A stretch of DNA of 64,000 bases. Source: Luzula sylvatica. Lineage: Eukaryota > Streptophyta > Magnoliopsida > Poales > Juncaceae. The stretch covers positions 49,285,307 through 49,349,306 of the forward strand of contig OX326957.1 in NCBI GenBank assembly GCA_946800325.1. Reading direction: 5' to 3'. The notes beneath the pieces were generated by a model. It was not told where the DNA came from. It did not search any database and was given only the letters and a program-made list of their open reading frames with translations. The translations under genes were made by a program, and so were the position numbers. Each line of letters opens with the position of its first letter. Position 1 is the stretch's first letter. This document shows, one piece after another, positions 49,766-61,323 of the stretch.

Positions 49766-52323
49766 GTTCATAAATTACTGGAATTGCCTCTAACAAATTA
49801 TGTTGCTGATAACTCATTACCTTCAACAAGTTATGCTGTTGAAAAGGATACGCATAAGATTTCTGTCAAAGAATTTCTTCCAGATGATTATTATACCAAT
49901 TCTGAAGTTGATGACTCGCTAATTTGTGGGAGAGAGGATGACATGAATTGTATTCTTGAATTTTTACTCTCGGATAAATCCGCTGGGCATAATGCTACTC
50001 TTATGTCTTTAGTTGCTCCAAGTGGGGTTGGAAAAACTTCAATCATGCGGTATGTTTATAACAATTACAAAGTATCTGAGGAATTCGATACAAGGATATG
50101 GGTTTGTGTTTGTGGAGTGCTCGATGAAAAGACTCTTATGAAACAGATCATAGAGTCCGTAACTCAGCTCTCTTGTATTAGGGCTGATTTGAGTTTGCTT
50201 CGCAAAATTGTAAAAGAAGAGCTCACTGGTAAGAAGTTTTTGCTTGTTTTGGATGGTGCTGAGAATGAGATTAAAAGCTTTTGGAGTAGTGTGATGAATG
50301 TGTTCAACGTTGGTGTAAAAGGAAGCAAGGTTATTGTAGCTACAAGTAATGATGCGGTTGCTGATGCAATTGGTTCAGAGCACCGTCATTGTTTAGGTTA
50401 TTTATCTGCTAATAATTGTTGGTTAATTTTCGACAGACCCAATCATAATTTTCCCCGGCTTTCGCAAATATATGAGTGTCTGGTTGAAAAGTGTGAAGGC
50501 ATTCCTTTGTGTTTAAATATGATTGGTAGACTCTGTCATAAAACATATAGTGAAAGAGAGAGTCTGGATTTATTAGAGAGCAAGTCATGGGAAACTAATG
50601 AATTGGGTGGAAGAATTTTACCAGCTCTTAGGGTGTGCTATGAATTTATGCCATCGTATTTAAGGAAGTGTTTCGGGTATTGTGCTTTGTTCCCAAAAAA
50701 TCATGTTTTTGTCAAGGACCATATTGTGTGCCTATGGATGTCGCAAGGTTTCATTGATCCTGGTAGAGAAGAAAAGCTCGAGGTTATTGGTACCCAATAT
50801 TTCGATGAGTTGGTTTCAAGATCTTTTTTACAGGTCTCGCCCATTCATGATGTGAAAGATGGCAAGTTTTTGATGCATGAGCTTGTTCATGATTTGGCAG
50901 AGCTCATGTCACAGAAACAGAATGAGTGCTTTAGGTCCGAGGATTGCTCGGAAAACATAGCCGAAAATGTTTCTCATTTAGCACTTGCTCCTTATGAATT
51001 TAAGAAAGCGGAATTTAATGTGGTGACAAAAGGAATTACAAATTTGAAAACGTTTTTGGTTGTGAACCGGTTTACATCACAGTTATATAACATCAGTTCC
51101 CCTATTATGAATTTTGAGGGGTTAAATGACCTGCTTGAAAAGCATATCCACATGAAAACTTTGGATTTGAGTGATACTGATATGAAAGAGTTGCCGGAAT
51201 CCATTGGCCTGCTAAAGTCCTTGCAGTTCTTGGGGATAAACAATACAACCGTCCAGCATATTTCTCCGCAAATATGTACACTTCCTAAGCTCCAGACTTT
51301 GGAAGCACGGAATTGTTGCTATCTTGTTGAGCTACCTTTTAATTTGAAGGAACTCGCGAGCCTTCGGTATCTTGATACAAGGAAAGAATCAGGTTTTGTT
51401 TCATTTCCACGTGGGATTAGTCATCTCACAAATCTCCGAACACTAGCTGCATTTAGTGTCGGAAATGATGAATCACATTCTTCAATATCAGAGCTAAAAA
51501 ATTTGAGGCATCTCCGAGGAGAGCTTCAGATCACGCGGATGGAGAATATTAGAAGTGGAAAAGCGGCCAGAGAGGCCGATCTAGAAAATAAGAAATCCCT
51601 TGAGATTTTGGTTTTGCATTGGTGTGGAGGCGAAAATGGAGATGAAACTGGATTAGTTTCGAACGAAGTGCTTTGTTCCCTTCGACCCTCTGACAATCTA
51701 CGAGAGATCGTTATTAGAAATTATATGGGAACTCGATTTCCTATATGGATGGAATTAGATTGTTTTATGCCAAAGCTGGTATCAATTACCTTGGATAATT
51801 GTTTTAACTGTGACAAATTTCCTTACCTTGGTAATCTGTCATCTCTTAAATATTTGTGTGCTCAAAAGATGCATCTTGTACAAACTCTGGGGGTACCGAT
51901 CTCGGGCCTATCTATAAATCCACCGAAATTCAAGTCTCTTGAGGTATTGAGGTTGAGTGAGATGTATGGGTTCGAGCACTTATTTAACATAGCAGATGGT
52001 GATTTCCCTCGCTTTCGTTCTCTTTCTATCAATAGATGTCCTATGCTAAGGAAAATACCCGGTTTTGCTTCCTTGGTTGAGTTGTCACTCTCTTGTTGCA
52101 ATGACTTGCCTGATATTTCTGAGCTCTCATCTGTTGAATTCTTGAAAATCGACCGAGTTGAAAAATTGGAGTCTCTTGATTTGGGAGATCGACTGCCTAT
52201 TCTCAAGAAACTGGAAATCAACAACTGTAGAGTGCTTTCATCGGTGAAGGGTTTCTCGAATGAAGCATCAAATGTGAAAACAAAATTTTTTAGATGCCCC
52301 AAACTTGATGTCAACAATACTCG
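49766..52323 (+). CDS. NLR-NLR fusion gene, exon 2: second NB-ARC-LRR module
   Basis: Encodes about 852 residues beginning VHKLLELPLTNYVADN, with no coiled coil: the linker LPSTSY and LICGRED lead straight into a second NB-ARC. The P-loop is APSGVGKT; kinase-2 is LVLDGAEN where LVLDDVWN is usual, so the second Asp and the Trp are lost; RNBS-B is IVATSN rather than TTR; GLPL is GIPLCL; RNBS-D is YCALFPKNH; and the MHD site is MHE. Leucine-rich repeats follow, some well formed (MKELPESIGLLKSLQFLGI). The first in-frame ATG is inside the NB-ARC (EDDMNCIL), and a TAG stands just before 49766. So the exon cannot start a normal protein by itself and must be spliced to an upstream exon. The donor CG|GTATGT at 52323/52324 leads to exon 3. 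Confidence 0.85.
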
Positions 52324-52554
52324 GTATGTTTATTTCTTTTGAAATTATTTTAGAAACACATTTGCCCTATTCCTATGAAGGCTAACTTCTAAATTTATAC
52401 TTGCAAATTTTAGCTATATAAATGATTGGTATATGGATCTCATTATACTTTGTAGTTTCTACCATGGATACTTAAATTAGAATTAAGTTCACCCCGTCAT
52501 TAATTTCGGGTGCTTGTTTCTTGTCAGGGGCTAATACAATAATTTCATATACAG

Positions 52555-52669
52555 GAACAATGTTTATGACCAAGGACAAGAAGAGCTTCAGGTGGTGACA
52601 TATGCTTCCGAAGATCTCGAAAGAAACTCTGGGGAACAATCAGAAGGAAGTGATGATGATTATTATTAA
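52555..52669 (+). CDS. NLR-NLR fusion gene, exon 3: acidic C-terminal tail
   Basis: After the acceptor ATATACAG (to 52554), the split Arg codon CG|G is completed and the frame runs 37 more residues to TAA at 52667-52669. The tail is acidic and polar (GQEELQVV, then SEGSDDDYY). Without this splice, exon 2 would read six further residues into the intron and stop at 52342. The intron is 231 bases (52324-52554). The tail's function is unknown. Confidence 0.8.
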
Positions 52670-54745
52670 TTGGAATTTAACTGGCTGCATAGAGGTACTT
52701 GTTTTTTCTTTTTCTTTTTCTTTTATCATAGTACATGTTTTTTTTTCCATATTTTCATTTGTCATCTACAAGAAGGCATAATTTCATGTGTGCCCCTGTT
52801 AATTCTCAAAATAGAATGTATACGCCTACAAAATAGAAAATTATCATTGATATTGATATCCCCTACAAAATATAGGAAATGTCATGTATACCCCCAACAA
52901 AACATGCAAAATATTATGTAAACCCCTATTTCCATATAGGGATGTCAATGGGTCGGGTTCGGGTCGGGTATAGGCTCACCCATACCCTTACCCATCTTAA
53001 TCGGGTAATATCCGTACCCGACCCGTCAACTAAACGGGTAATTTTACCCGCCCCGTTTAGTACCTGCGGGTTTTCGGATTACCCACGGGAAATTTTACCC
53101 ACACCTAAACATATACAAAAACATTAAAATATACAAACGAAAAATATATTTTTTCAAATTAAAATAACATCATAGATTCATATAACATAATAATATCACA
53201 AAGTCACAAAATAGACAACAAAATATTTTTAAACATAAATTTTGGACCGTGAATTAACAAAAATTGTATAATAAAACTAAAATTGATAGAAACGTAAAAT
53301 AACAGTAAAAACGAAAATAAATAAACATAAATCTAGGAAATTATTTATTTTATTTATTTACTAAACAAATAAAAAAATAAGTTGTATAATAAATAATCAG
53401 TAGAAAACATAGATTAAAACCAATAAAAAATATTAAAATATGAATATAATGAGGGTTATTAAGAATCGGGTTCGGGTCGGGTATACCCACGGGTCGGGTA
53501 CGACCTCACCCATACCCTACCCGACCCGAGCCGGGTATTTTTTAATCGGGTAATACCCGACCCGCGGGTAGGCTTAATCGGGTATTACCCGACCCGCCCG
53601 GGTCGGGTACCCGTCGGGCACGGGTATTACCCTACCCATTGACATCCCTATTTCCATATTTCTGTCAAAAATGCTCAACTACCCCTGATTTGTTATAAAT
53701 GTATGAAGTGAGAAAGTCAGGAAGAGGGGTAGTTTAGACAAAAAAAATTTTGAAGAATCGAGGAGATATTGGTGATAATTTCTCATAGTTCCTAGTGGTA
53801 TTTGTGATATTTCATATTTTGGAGGGGTATAGGTGATTTGTTGAGGTACATGTGAAATTCGACCTTTTCTTTTTCTAAATTGACCTGTTATTCTAGTTAA
53901 AATGGAATAATCCTCCAAATTCTTCAGGTGTATTTTGCTTTAGTCAGGGATCAGGGAGAACTGTTTTCTTCTTTCAGATTTTCTCTTTACCTATTATTGG
54001 TATTTACCTTTCTGTTTCTTAAATGTCTTTCAGCAGTCAAATGCATCCTGAGATGGCCGTCAGAACAAACGAAGAGGAGTTATGTGGTTCTTTCATATTT
54101 TATAACTATTTGTTCACTTTATTGGATTTTTTTATTTATTAATGATTGTTTATTTGATTTGGTTTAGTTTGGTTTGCTCTGAGATTGTGTTATGCTCTTA
54201 GTTGTAATTTATTTTTGCTGGTACATCGAATGCCCTGGATATTACATTTTTTATGATATTTCATTTCGGTGATACATTGATGAATATTCTTGTAATAATA
54301 TTGATATCAATATCCTTCAAACAAACAAATGATTCTAGTTTTCAGTTATTCAATTGATTTAGCACCTGAGGTAAATTAATTCAGGTAGTACTTGTGCAAG
54401 TTTCCATTTTTTTTGTGTTATATCTTTTTTCTTTTCTTTTCTTTTTTCTTACTGTAGCCTTTGTAACTACGGTTGAAAGAATTTTGGTTTTGTGTGTGCA
54501 TTACTCAATAATTTTCTATAATTAAAGGAAAATATAATCTTTCACTTAATATTAGCAAATAATAAGAACAGAAAAAAGAGTAAAAATTTGAAAGAAAGGG
54601 AGTGTGCTACAAATTAGTAATACATGAATCAGATGTACTTAACTTATTTGTACATTTTCTGCCGCAACACTCGAGATAAAAAAAAAAATAAGAAGAAAAA
54701 TGAATAATTAATCTAAAACTCCAAAGAGCTAAGAAAATATATGTA
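52670..54745. other. Region between the NLR gene and the DUF3527 gene
   Basis: Contains the NLR 3' UTR, a hAT MITE (52937-53650), and T-rich sequence. Tandem CTTTT runs occur near 54420-54450. No further coding region is supported; the two genes are convergent. Confidence 0.6.
52937..53650. mobile_element. hAT-type MITE, 714 bp, with perfect 8-bp target duplication
   Basis: Terminal inverted repeats TAGGGATGTCAATGGG are perfect over 16 bases. The 8-bp TTTCCATA occurs directly on both sides (52929-52936 and 53651-53658). Both ends are rich in GGGTCGGGTA-type repeats; the middle is AT-rich and non-coding. The 8-bp duplication is a hallmark of hAT transposases. It lies 268 bases past the NLR stop, possibly in the 3' UTR. 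Confidence 0.92.
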
Positions 54746-56307
54746 TCATAAATTTTGGCACAGATCAGGAATCTGTTGATGCAGAAAAGAAATTCCTACC
54801 GAGAAGCACTGCAGAACCGGAATAGTCGGGTCGAAATAGACAAAATCTAATCCTTCTTTTTCATTTACAAGTCTGATCATGGGATCGCCATTTCTCGAAC
54901 CCTAAATAAATATGATAGAACAATATTAGTATCAATTGAATTTCAGTAAATACAAATAATAGCAAATTAAATTATAAGAATAAACGAAAATTACAGAAAG
55001 AAAATGAATCTAACCTCCACAGATAGATCAATCCAACAATGATCTCGAGTCTCGACTCGTGGCAAATCCTCTGATTTATGGTTCTTCAGGACATTAATAG
55101 GGCAACCCAAATCCCACCCACCACAATCACACAACCCACCAGACTTCCATCTCTCAATTAAACTCGACGGACCCTCACTCGCAGTGAGTGGACTCCCATG
55201 AACTCCACTTGGTAGCAAAACACTCATATCCATGTTAAATTTACAATGTTCTTCATATTTCTGAAAAGATCCTTCTTTTTTGAGAAATTTGAGGCCCCAT
55301 CCACCCGAAATTAACTCTTCTTTGTTGGCTTTACCTTGATAATTTCTGGTAACTATTGCGCACGATTCGTAATTGGTAGGGAATTTGTAAGAGAGCGAAT
55401 TCATAAACGTTGATTCATCGACGACGCTCGATTCGTTAAATTTACCCCCTTTGATGGTTTTCGATTTATGAAACGAATAATTTGGTCGTAAAATCTCCAA
55501 GGCTTTCTTCGCAAAACCCTTTTTGCTCGTGTGGGAAAAATCACTTTGCGTGGTTCTGAATAAAACAAATTCGGTTTCTATATGATCTGACCCGTCTGAA
55601 TTTAAAACCGAAGAACTTGATACCTTCATCATGCCCACTAATTCTAAACCCTTTTTTCTAGATACCCCCTTGTGAAACAAGTAAAGATAATCCGTGCCGT
55701 TGGTATTTAAATTATTCAACTTTAGAGGGTTTGCGAAGTAAATTTCGCCTCCTTCATCCTTCACAGAGAACTCAAACCATGGCAACCCATCCTTCCATTT
55801 AGTACGAAGAATACCTGTCGATTTTGAACCCAATTCTGGGGAAAATTTACTGAAATTTGAAGGGGTTTTTGGTAATTTCCTCTTAACCACTGTTTTCTCA
55901 GTAGATTCAGAAAACCATCTTTCAGAAGTACATCTACCCATTTCTCTTGCTGAACTAGAAAATGGAGAGTTCATAAAATTATAGCCCGAATCGTTTATGC
56001 TTTGTGTTCTTCTATGGAGACTCAAGCTCTTCATGACATAATCTATCGATGCCAAATTTGCAGGGATTTTTATATGAAAAGATTCATAGAAACCCTCTGC
56101 CAAATCGGTACTGATTGGTACAAGTTTCTTACTCGCATTTGGCATTTTGTCGAATTTCTTGCTGTTTGGGCTTTGATTTGGTTCTAAAATTGAAGGGAAG
56201 TTGCAATTTACCTTCTCCAAATATTCGCTGAGTTCGGGTAATTTATAAAGCTGGTAGTTAACCCATTTTCTAGCATCTTCTGCTTGATTTGGTAATGTCA
56301 CTTCCAT
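54746..56307 (-). CDS. DUF3527 family protein, two coding exons
   Basis: Coding exons are 56307-55015 and 54901-54746, joined in phase 0 (GAG|GTTAGA donor; TTATTTAG acceptor; 113-base intron), giving 482 residues. Reading exon 1 alone ends in an unrelated VRFIFFL. The N-terminal half is Ser-rich and low in known motifs. The C-terminal half has the DUF3527 signature: GLPWFEFSV, ELISGGWGLKFL, then CDCGGWDLGCPINVL, ending in exon 2 with FDPTIPVLQCFSVGISFLH. Plant DUF3527 proteins have no settled biochemical function that I know of. No signal peptide or membrane segment is visible. The ATG chosen is the first one after a likely 5' UTR intron. Confidence 0.9.
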
Positions 56308-56324
56308 TTGCTTTCTATTTTCTT

Positions 56325-56479
56325 CTGTATTTTAGTAAAAAAAGACCTAATTAGTTGCGAAGTAAATGTTAAACGAACCATGGAAGAAGAGCTTTTCGCA
56401 AATACAGAGCTAAAAAATTAAACGGCATAAAAAGAAAGATACGAAACTCAAATACTAGGAGGTGCAAGTTATTACTCAC
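56325..56479 (-). other. Probable 5' UTR intron of the DUF3527 gene
   Basis: On the minus strand the donor TTG|GTGAGT (56480/56479) and acceptor AAAATACAG (to 56325) enclose 155 bases just upstream of the ATG. Upstream, a GA-rich stretch (near 56510-56570) suits a 5' UTR. Confidence 0.6.
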
Positions 56480-56569
56480 CAATTGGATCGTTATTTGCTC
56501 CTTGTCAAACCCAAAAAGAGAGCTCAAAACGAGAGAAAATGGATTTGAGAGAGAGAAAGAGAGAGAGGA

Positions 56570-57431
56570 GTAAAAGAAACACTTTTCAGTTTTCTTTCCT
56601 TATTATCAGCTTTAACTTTCAGCAAAACTCTGAGGGAGAAAGTAATGAATTAGCATTAACAATCTAAACACATCATTATGCAATAAAGAAAAGGAAGAAA
56701 GAGAGAAACGTTGGATTGATTTAGGAATTTGGACTGCTACTCGGCCCCGGAAAAATGGGTCCTCATTCCTCCTGTCCCAAATCCCAATAACTCCATTAAT
56801 TTTCTCTGTTAACGGATAGTGAAGTATCGATTAGTGATTAGATAGATTGTTTATTAGTGGGTTATCGTTCTTGTCTTTTCTTTTATTTCATTTTCTTGTT
56901 TGTAGGCGACAAAACAATCCACAGAACCTACTGACGTCTGACGGTGATTACGTAAGCACACTCACTAACGGCTCTTTTTGGCAAGACTATTTTCAAATTA
57001 AACCTCTTAACTTCATCTATTAACAAATTATTACCCTTAACATCCAAACATAATCAAATTATATTTGTAATTAAACATCAAAAACAACATTTCATATAAT
57101 GGACTAATTGATTTTGAATTGTTCCATTCCAAATTATAAAATTGAATAGTTCATCTCTACATCTCTACATTAATAATAAATAATTCACAAAATTATATAT
57201 CTATATTTAAAGCTCAATTCATTAGACATATTGTCATTAAATAAAATCTTCTTTAATTATGATTCATCAAGTGAGAGATTTACGAATCTAAAAACCTCTA
57301 TGACTCTACACCATCAAATGTCTCGGATTGATCACAAGAAATGTCTTACATTTTTTTTATCCATTTAAATACTCGTCGGAAATTAGAATGCTCAAATACA
57401 AAATTCTATGTTCGTTTTGATATTATTAAAT
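56570..57431. other. Intergenic, promoter side of the DUF3527 gene
   Basis: AT-rich sequence with no gene recognised. It ends at the 9-bp target duplication TTATTAAAT (57423-57431) of the foldback element. Confidence 0.5.
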
Positions 57432-57508
57432 GGGAAATTTTACTGTTTAGATCAAATAAGTTTCGTATTACCAAAAATAAACCAACTAGTTTCAAAATTT
57501 GGGAAATA

Positions 57509-57724
57509 ACACTCTCGACCTTTGAAAAGTCGAGAGATTGCTAAACTGCTCGACTTTTCAAAAGTCGAGCGCTTTTATTCCTTAATCATCTGATTGCATG
57601 GCAGGATTAATTATTTCCCCAAACTGCTCGACCTTTGAAAAGTCGAGCAATTTTGCAATGATTGGTCCCACTCTCTCTCTCTCTCTCTCTCTCTAAAGCC
57701 CTCGACCTTTCAAAGGTCGAGCAC
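57509..57724. repeat. Four CTCGAC(C/T)TT..GTCGAG palindromes, left arm
   Basis: Four units of about 20-21 bases (for example CTCGACTTTTCAAAAGTCGAG) lie near 57513, 57549, 57626 and 57703. Mirror copies lie in the right arm at about 59195-59440. The first two form a close pair with a 15-base spacer. Confidence 0.9.
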
Positions 57725-57758
57725 TTTGTGCTATTTATACCCCCCGTTTGTACCCGCC

Positions 57759-58145
57759 GAATTATCCATTATTTAGTTATTACGTTCAATTATGTTGATA
57801 ATTAAGAAATAGAATTAAATATTCAGTAAAATTTATTCAAATTTATGAATTCGAATAATTATTAATTACGTATTAAGTTAACAACTAACATATATTGGTT
57901 ATTATTTTAACTAACATATATAATTAAATTTGGTATTTGTTTCCGAATTTTACCATAACATTATCTATGTTCTAAATTGGTATATTTAATAAAAATAATA
58001 ACTAGTACATGTTGGTTGTTAACTTAATACATATTTAATAATGATTCGAATACTTAAATTTGAATAAATTTTACTGAATATTTAATTATATTTCTTAATT
58101 ATCAACATAATTGAACGTAATAACTAAATAATGGATAATCCGGCG
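57759..58145. repeat. Inner palindromic module 1 of the foldback element
   Basis: A segment beginning CGCCGAATTATCCATTATTT and ending with its near complement. Similar modules lie at about 58250-58667 and 58775-59163, separated by about 105-base spacers that are themselves mirror images (with ACACACACGTGGCACTGTTG). Confidence 0.8.
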
Positions 58146-59194
58146 GGTACATTTTGGAGGAAATTAATTTTTTTATTTTTAATATCTGACACACACACGT
58201 GGCACTGTTGAAAAAATATATAAAAAAATTAAACCCCTCCAAAGTGTACACGCCGAATTCTCCATTATTTAGTTATTACGTTCAATTATATTGATAATTA
58301 TGATATATAATTAAATATTCAGTAAAATTTATTCAAATTTATGAATTCAAACAATTATTAATTATATATTGAGTTAACAACTAACATATATTGGTTATTA
58401 TTTTAATTAAATATACTAATTTAGAACATAGATCATGTTATGATAAAATTTGGTATTTGTTTTCGAATTTTACCATAACATTATCTATGTTCTAAATTGG
58501 TATATTTAATAAAAATAATAACTAGTACATGTTGGTTGTTAACTTAATACATATTTAATAATGATTCGAATACTTAAATTTGAATAAATTTTACTGAATA
58601 TTTAATTATATTTCTTAATTATCAACATAATTGAACGTAATAACTAAATAATGGATAATTCGGCGTGTACACTTTGGAGGGGTTTAATTTTTTTATATAT
58701 TTTTTCAACAGTGCCACGTGTGTGTGTCGGATATTAAAAATAAAAAAATTAATTTCCTCCAAAATGTACCCGCCGAATTATCCATTATTTAGTTATTACG
58801 TTCAATTATGTTGATAATTAAGAAATATAATTAAATATTCAGTAAAATTTATTCAAATTTAAGTATTCGAATCATTATTAAATATGTATTAAGTTAACAA
58901 CCAACATGTACTAGTTATTATTTTTATTAAATATACCAATTTAGAACATAGATAATGTTATGGTAAAATTCGGAAACAAATACCAAATTTAATTATATAT
59001 GTTAGTTAAAATAATAACCAATATATGTTAGTTGTTAACTTAATACGTAATTAATAATTGTTCGAAATCATAAATTTGAATAAATTTTACTGAATATTTA
59101 ATTATATTTCTTAATTATCAACATAATTGAACGTAATAACTAAATAATGGATAATTCGGCGGGTACAAACGGGGGGTATAAATAGCACAAAGTG

Positions 59195-59440
59195 CTCGAC
59201 CTTTGAAAGGTCGAGGGCTTTAGAGAGAGAGAGAGAGAGAGAGTGAGAGAGAGAGAGAGAGTGAGAGAGAGAGAGAGTGGGGGACCAATCATTGCAAAAG
59301 TGCTCGACTTTTCAAAGGTCGAGCAGTTTGGGGAAATAATTAATCCTGCCATGCGATCAGGTGATTAAGGAATAAAAGCGCTCGACTTTTGAAAAGTCGA
59401 GCAGTTTAGCAATCTCTCGACTTTTCAAAGGTCGAGAGTG
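59195..59440. repeat. Four CTCGAC..GTCGAG palindromes, right arm
   Basis: Mirror of the left-arm series, including a GA run (59223-59278, longer than the 26-base CT run of the left arm). Confidence 0.9.
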
Positions 59441-59528
59441 TTATTTCCCAAATTTTGAAACTAGTTGGTCTATTTTTGGTAATACGAAACTTATTTTGGT
59501 CTAAACAGTAAAATTTCCCTTATTAAAT

Positions 59529-60945
59529 TTCTTTTGCGATGTGAATAAAAGAATATGGGCTAAAATTTCTCTTGCAGCATGACGACGAGGATGATTAACA
59601 GCCTTGATGATGGGGACTGGGAACACCATGAGTCGGCCTTGAATGAATATATGCTTATTTGGTGGCCTTTGAGCCAGAAGTATTTTTCGAAATTGTGCGT
59701 GAATGCCAGTGAAGAGAAAGAGAAAGAAATTCTTATTTTTTTAGTATAATAACCTAATTGTTTTTTGTATTGGACACGCTAACAAATTGTACAAAAAAAA
59801 TAAAAACTTAATATCTGACACACGAACAGTTGTTTTACTGGAGATATGCGTACCAACGTTAAATATTTAAAGTCGAGTCGACAATTGACCCGGTAGATTA
59901 GTCATTATGAAGTACAATTTTCCTAATCTAATGGTAGGACAAATGTCAAATAAATGTTGAGTTACCTTGATCATTGATAGATTTCATAATGGACATAAGC
60001 TTGAAATCGTTTTTCTTGTAGATTTTCAGCTCTGGCTAGTATGTTGAAGAGCAGAAGCTACGTAAATAATTTAACTTTTAGCAGAGTTTTTGTTTTCAAT
60101 ACAAGGCAACTCAAATTATAATGATTTTCTAGTTCAATGAGTTTTATATATGTTGATGATGTAGGGAAAAATTTATTCTACGTCCATCTCCAATTAATGA
60201 TTATTGGATTACTAATGATAAACATAGCGTAAAATGATTATATTTTTTGAAAACTCACAAGGATAGAAAAATAATGTAAAATGATTCTAATGGTAGACAT
60301 AATCCCTAATATGTTCATTTTCATGTAGGTATTTTTTTTCGAATTTAGGTATGTTCATCTCCATGCAAGTAATATTCTAACGATAAACATAATCTGAATG
60401 ATATTTTAGAATAACTTATGATTGATGGGATTGAGTTATGAAAGTTGTTCTTTGGAACCCGTTTAGAATTATTAGGGTGATCAACTCATCATAGAACAAA
60501 AAGAACCGATTAATCATTCATCAAATATATTAAAAATGTGTATTTTGTTCACAGATCGTCATGGTAGTCGTTATAAAACTTTAAACTTGATTTACACAAA
60601 ATATATAATATATAATATAGTTGATAATTATAATTCAATCATTCTAATTTTATCAATGATAAAGAATATCAACAATACATGTCTATGCATGTTAATTTGA
60701 AATGTCACAAGATATACAAAATTTACCGAATTGTTGTGGTTCGAAGCTATAGAAATAAAATAAATTTAGTTGTTGTTAAAATAGTCAGAAACAATAGGGT
60801 TTTGGAAGATAATTTGAATGCCGTTAATGAAACGTCGAATGGCATGTGCTGATTGTGCACTATAGAATCTGAAATGGATTGTAGTGCCAGTGGTGTGTGA
60901 CTAGTGTCAGTGAATTCAATCCTTGACCGGCATTCACAATGGCCA

Positions 60946-60985
<40 letters not shown>

Positions 60986-61239
60986 CTAGTCAAACATGAA
61001 ACATGAACCTGCTCTGGCTGGTCTCTGTCCACAATTCAATATTTGATTTTATTTCCAATCTTCACAACAAAACACTCTGTCCTTTCCTTTGGATTCGTGT
61101 CATGTGAAGTTTAGTGTCTCATGCTCATGCTGTCTTTCGTGTGTTATGTAGTATGTTCCTCTCAATCATACAATGGATCGGTTTCATTTCGTTTACGAGT
61201 TCAATACAGTATACTAGGTAAGAATGTCTAAACATCGAA
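59529..61239. other. Intergenic region
   Basis: AT-rich. No convincing frame or repeat family was recognised apart from a (CT)n run at 60950-60981. Confidence 0.5.
60950..60981. repeat. (CT)n microsatellite
   Basis: A pure CT run of about 32 bases. Confidence 0.9.
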
Positions 61240-61313
61240 GGCCCATTAGCTCAGTTGGTTAGAGCGTCGTGCTAATAACGCGAAGGTCGCAGGTTCGAAA
61301 CCTGCATGGGCCA
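61240..61313 (+). tRNA. tRNA-Ile (anticodon AAU)
   Basis: A complete 74-base cloverleaf. The 7-bp acceptor stem is GGCCCAT/ATGGGCC with discriminator A (61313). The D arm is GCTC..GAGC. The anticodon stem TCGTG/CGCGA has loop CTAATAA, placing AAT at 61274-61276. The T arm is GCAGG-TTCGAAA-CCTGC. A34 is expected to be edited to inosine to read AUU, AUC and AUA. There is no intron. A T7 run (61317-61323) follows as the Pol III stop, and a TATA-like TATACTA lies about 30 bases upstream. CCA is not encoded. Confidence 0.97.
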
Positions 61314-61316
61314 GTA

Positions 61317-61323
61317 TTTTTTT
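61317..61323 (+). terminator. Pol III terminator of tRNA-Ile
   Basis: A run of seven T four bases after the tRNA 3' end. Confidence 0.85.

Larger units (their letters stand above)
57432..59519. mobile_element. Foldback Mutator-like element, 2088 bp, with perfect 9-bp target duplication
   Basis: The whole element is one large inverted repeat. The ends are GGGAAATTTTACTGTTTAGA and its complement, and arms of roughly 1 kb mirror each other to the centre near 58470. TTATTAAAT flanks both sides (57423-57431 and 59520-59528); 9 bp is the Mutator hallmark. Each arm has, from outside in, four CTCGAC..GTCGAG palindromes, a CT/GA run, a TATA-like TATTTATACC, and AT-rich inner modules. No protein is encoded. 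Transcription through it would give a very long hairpin RNA. Confidence 0.92.

Noticed and set aside
51862..52317. Minus-strand 151-codon frame
   Set aside because: Antisense of the LRR-coding exon 2; no domain.
49784..52342. Second NLR module as an independent gene
   Set aside because: No ATG precedes the NB-ARC, a stop lies directly upstream at the acceptor, and splicing phase fits exon 1. Kept only as a fallback if RNA data disagree.
59140..59352. Minus-strand Ser-Leu-rich frame
   Set aside because: It translates the GA microsatellite of the foldback element.
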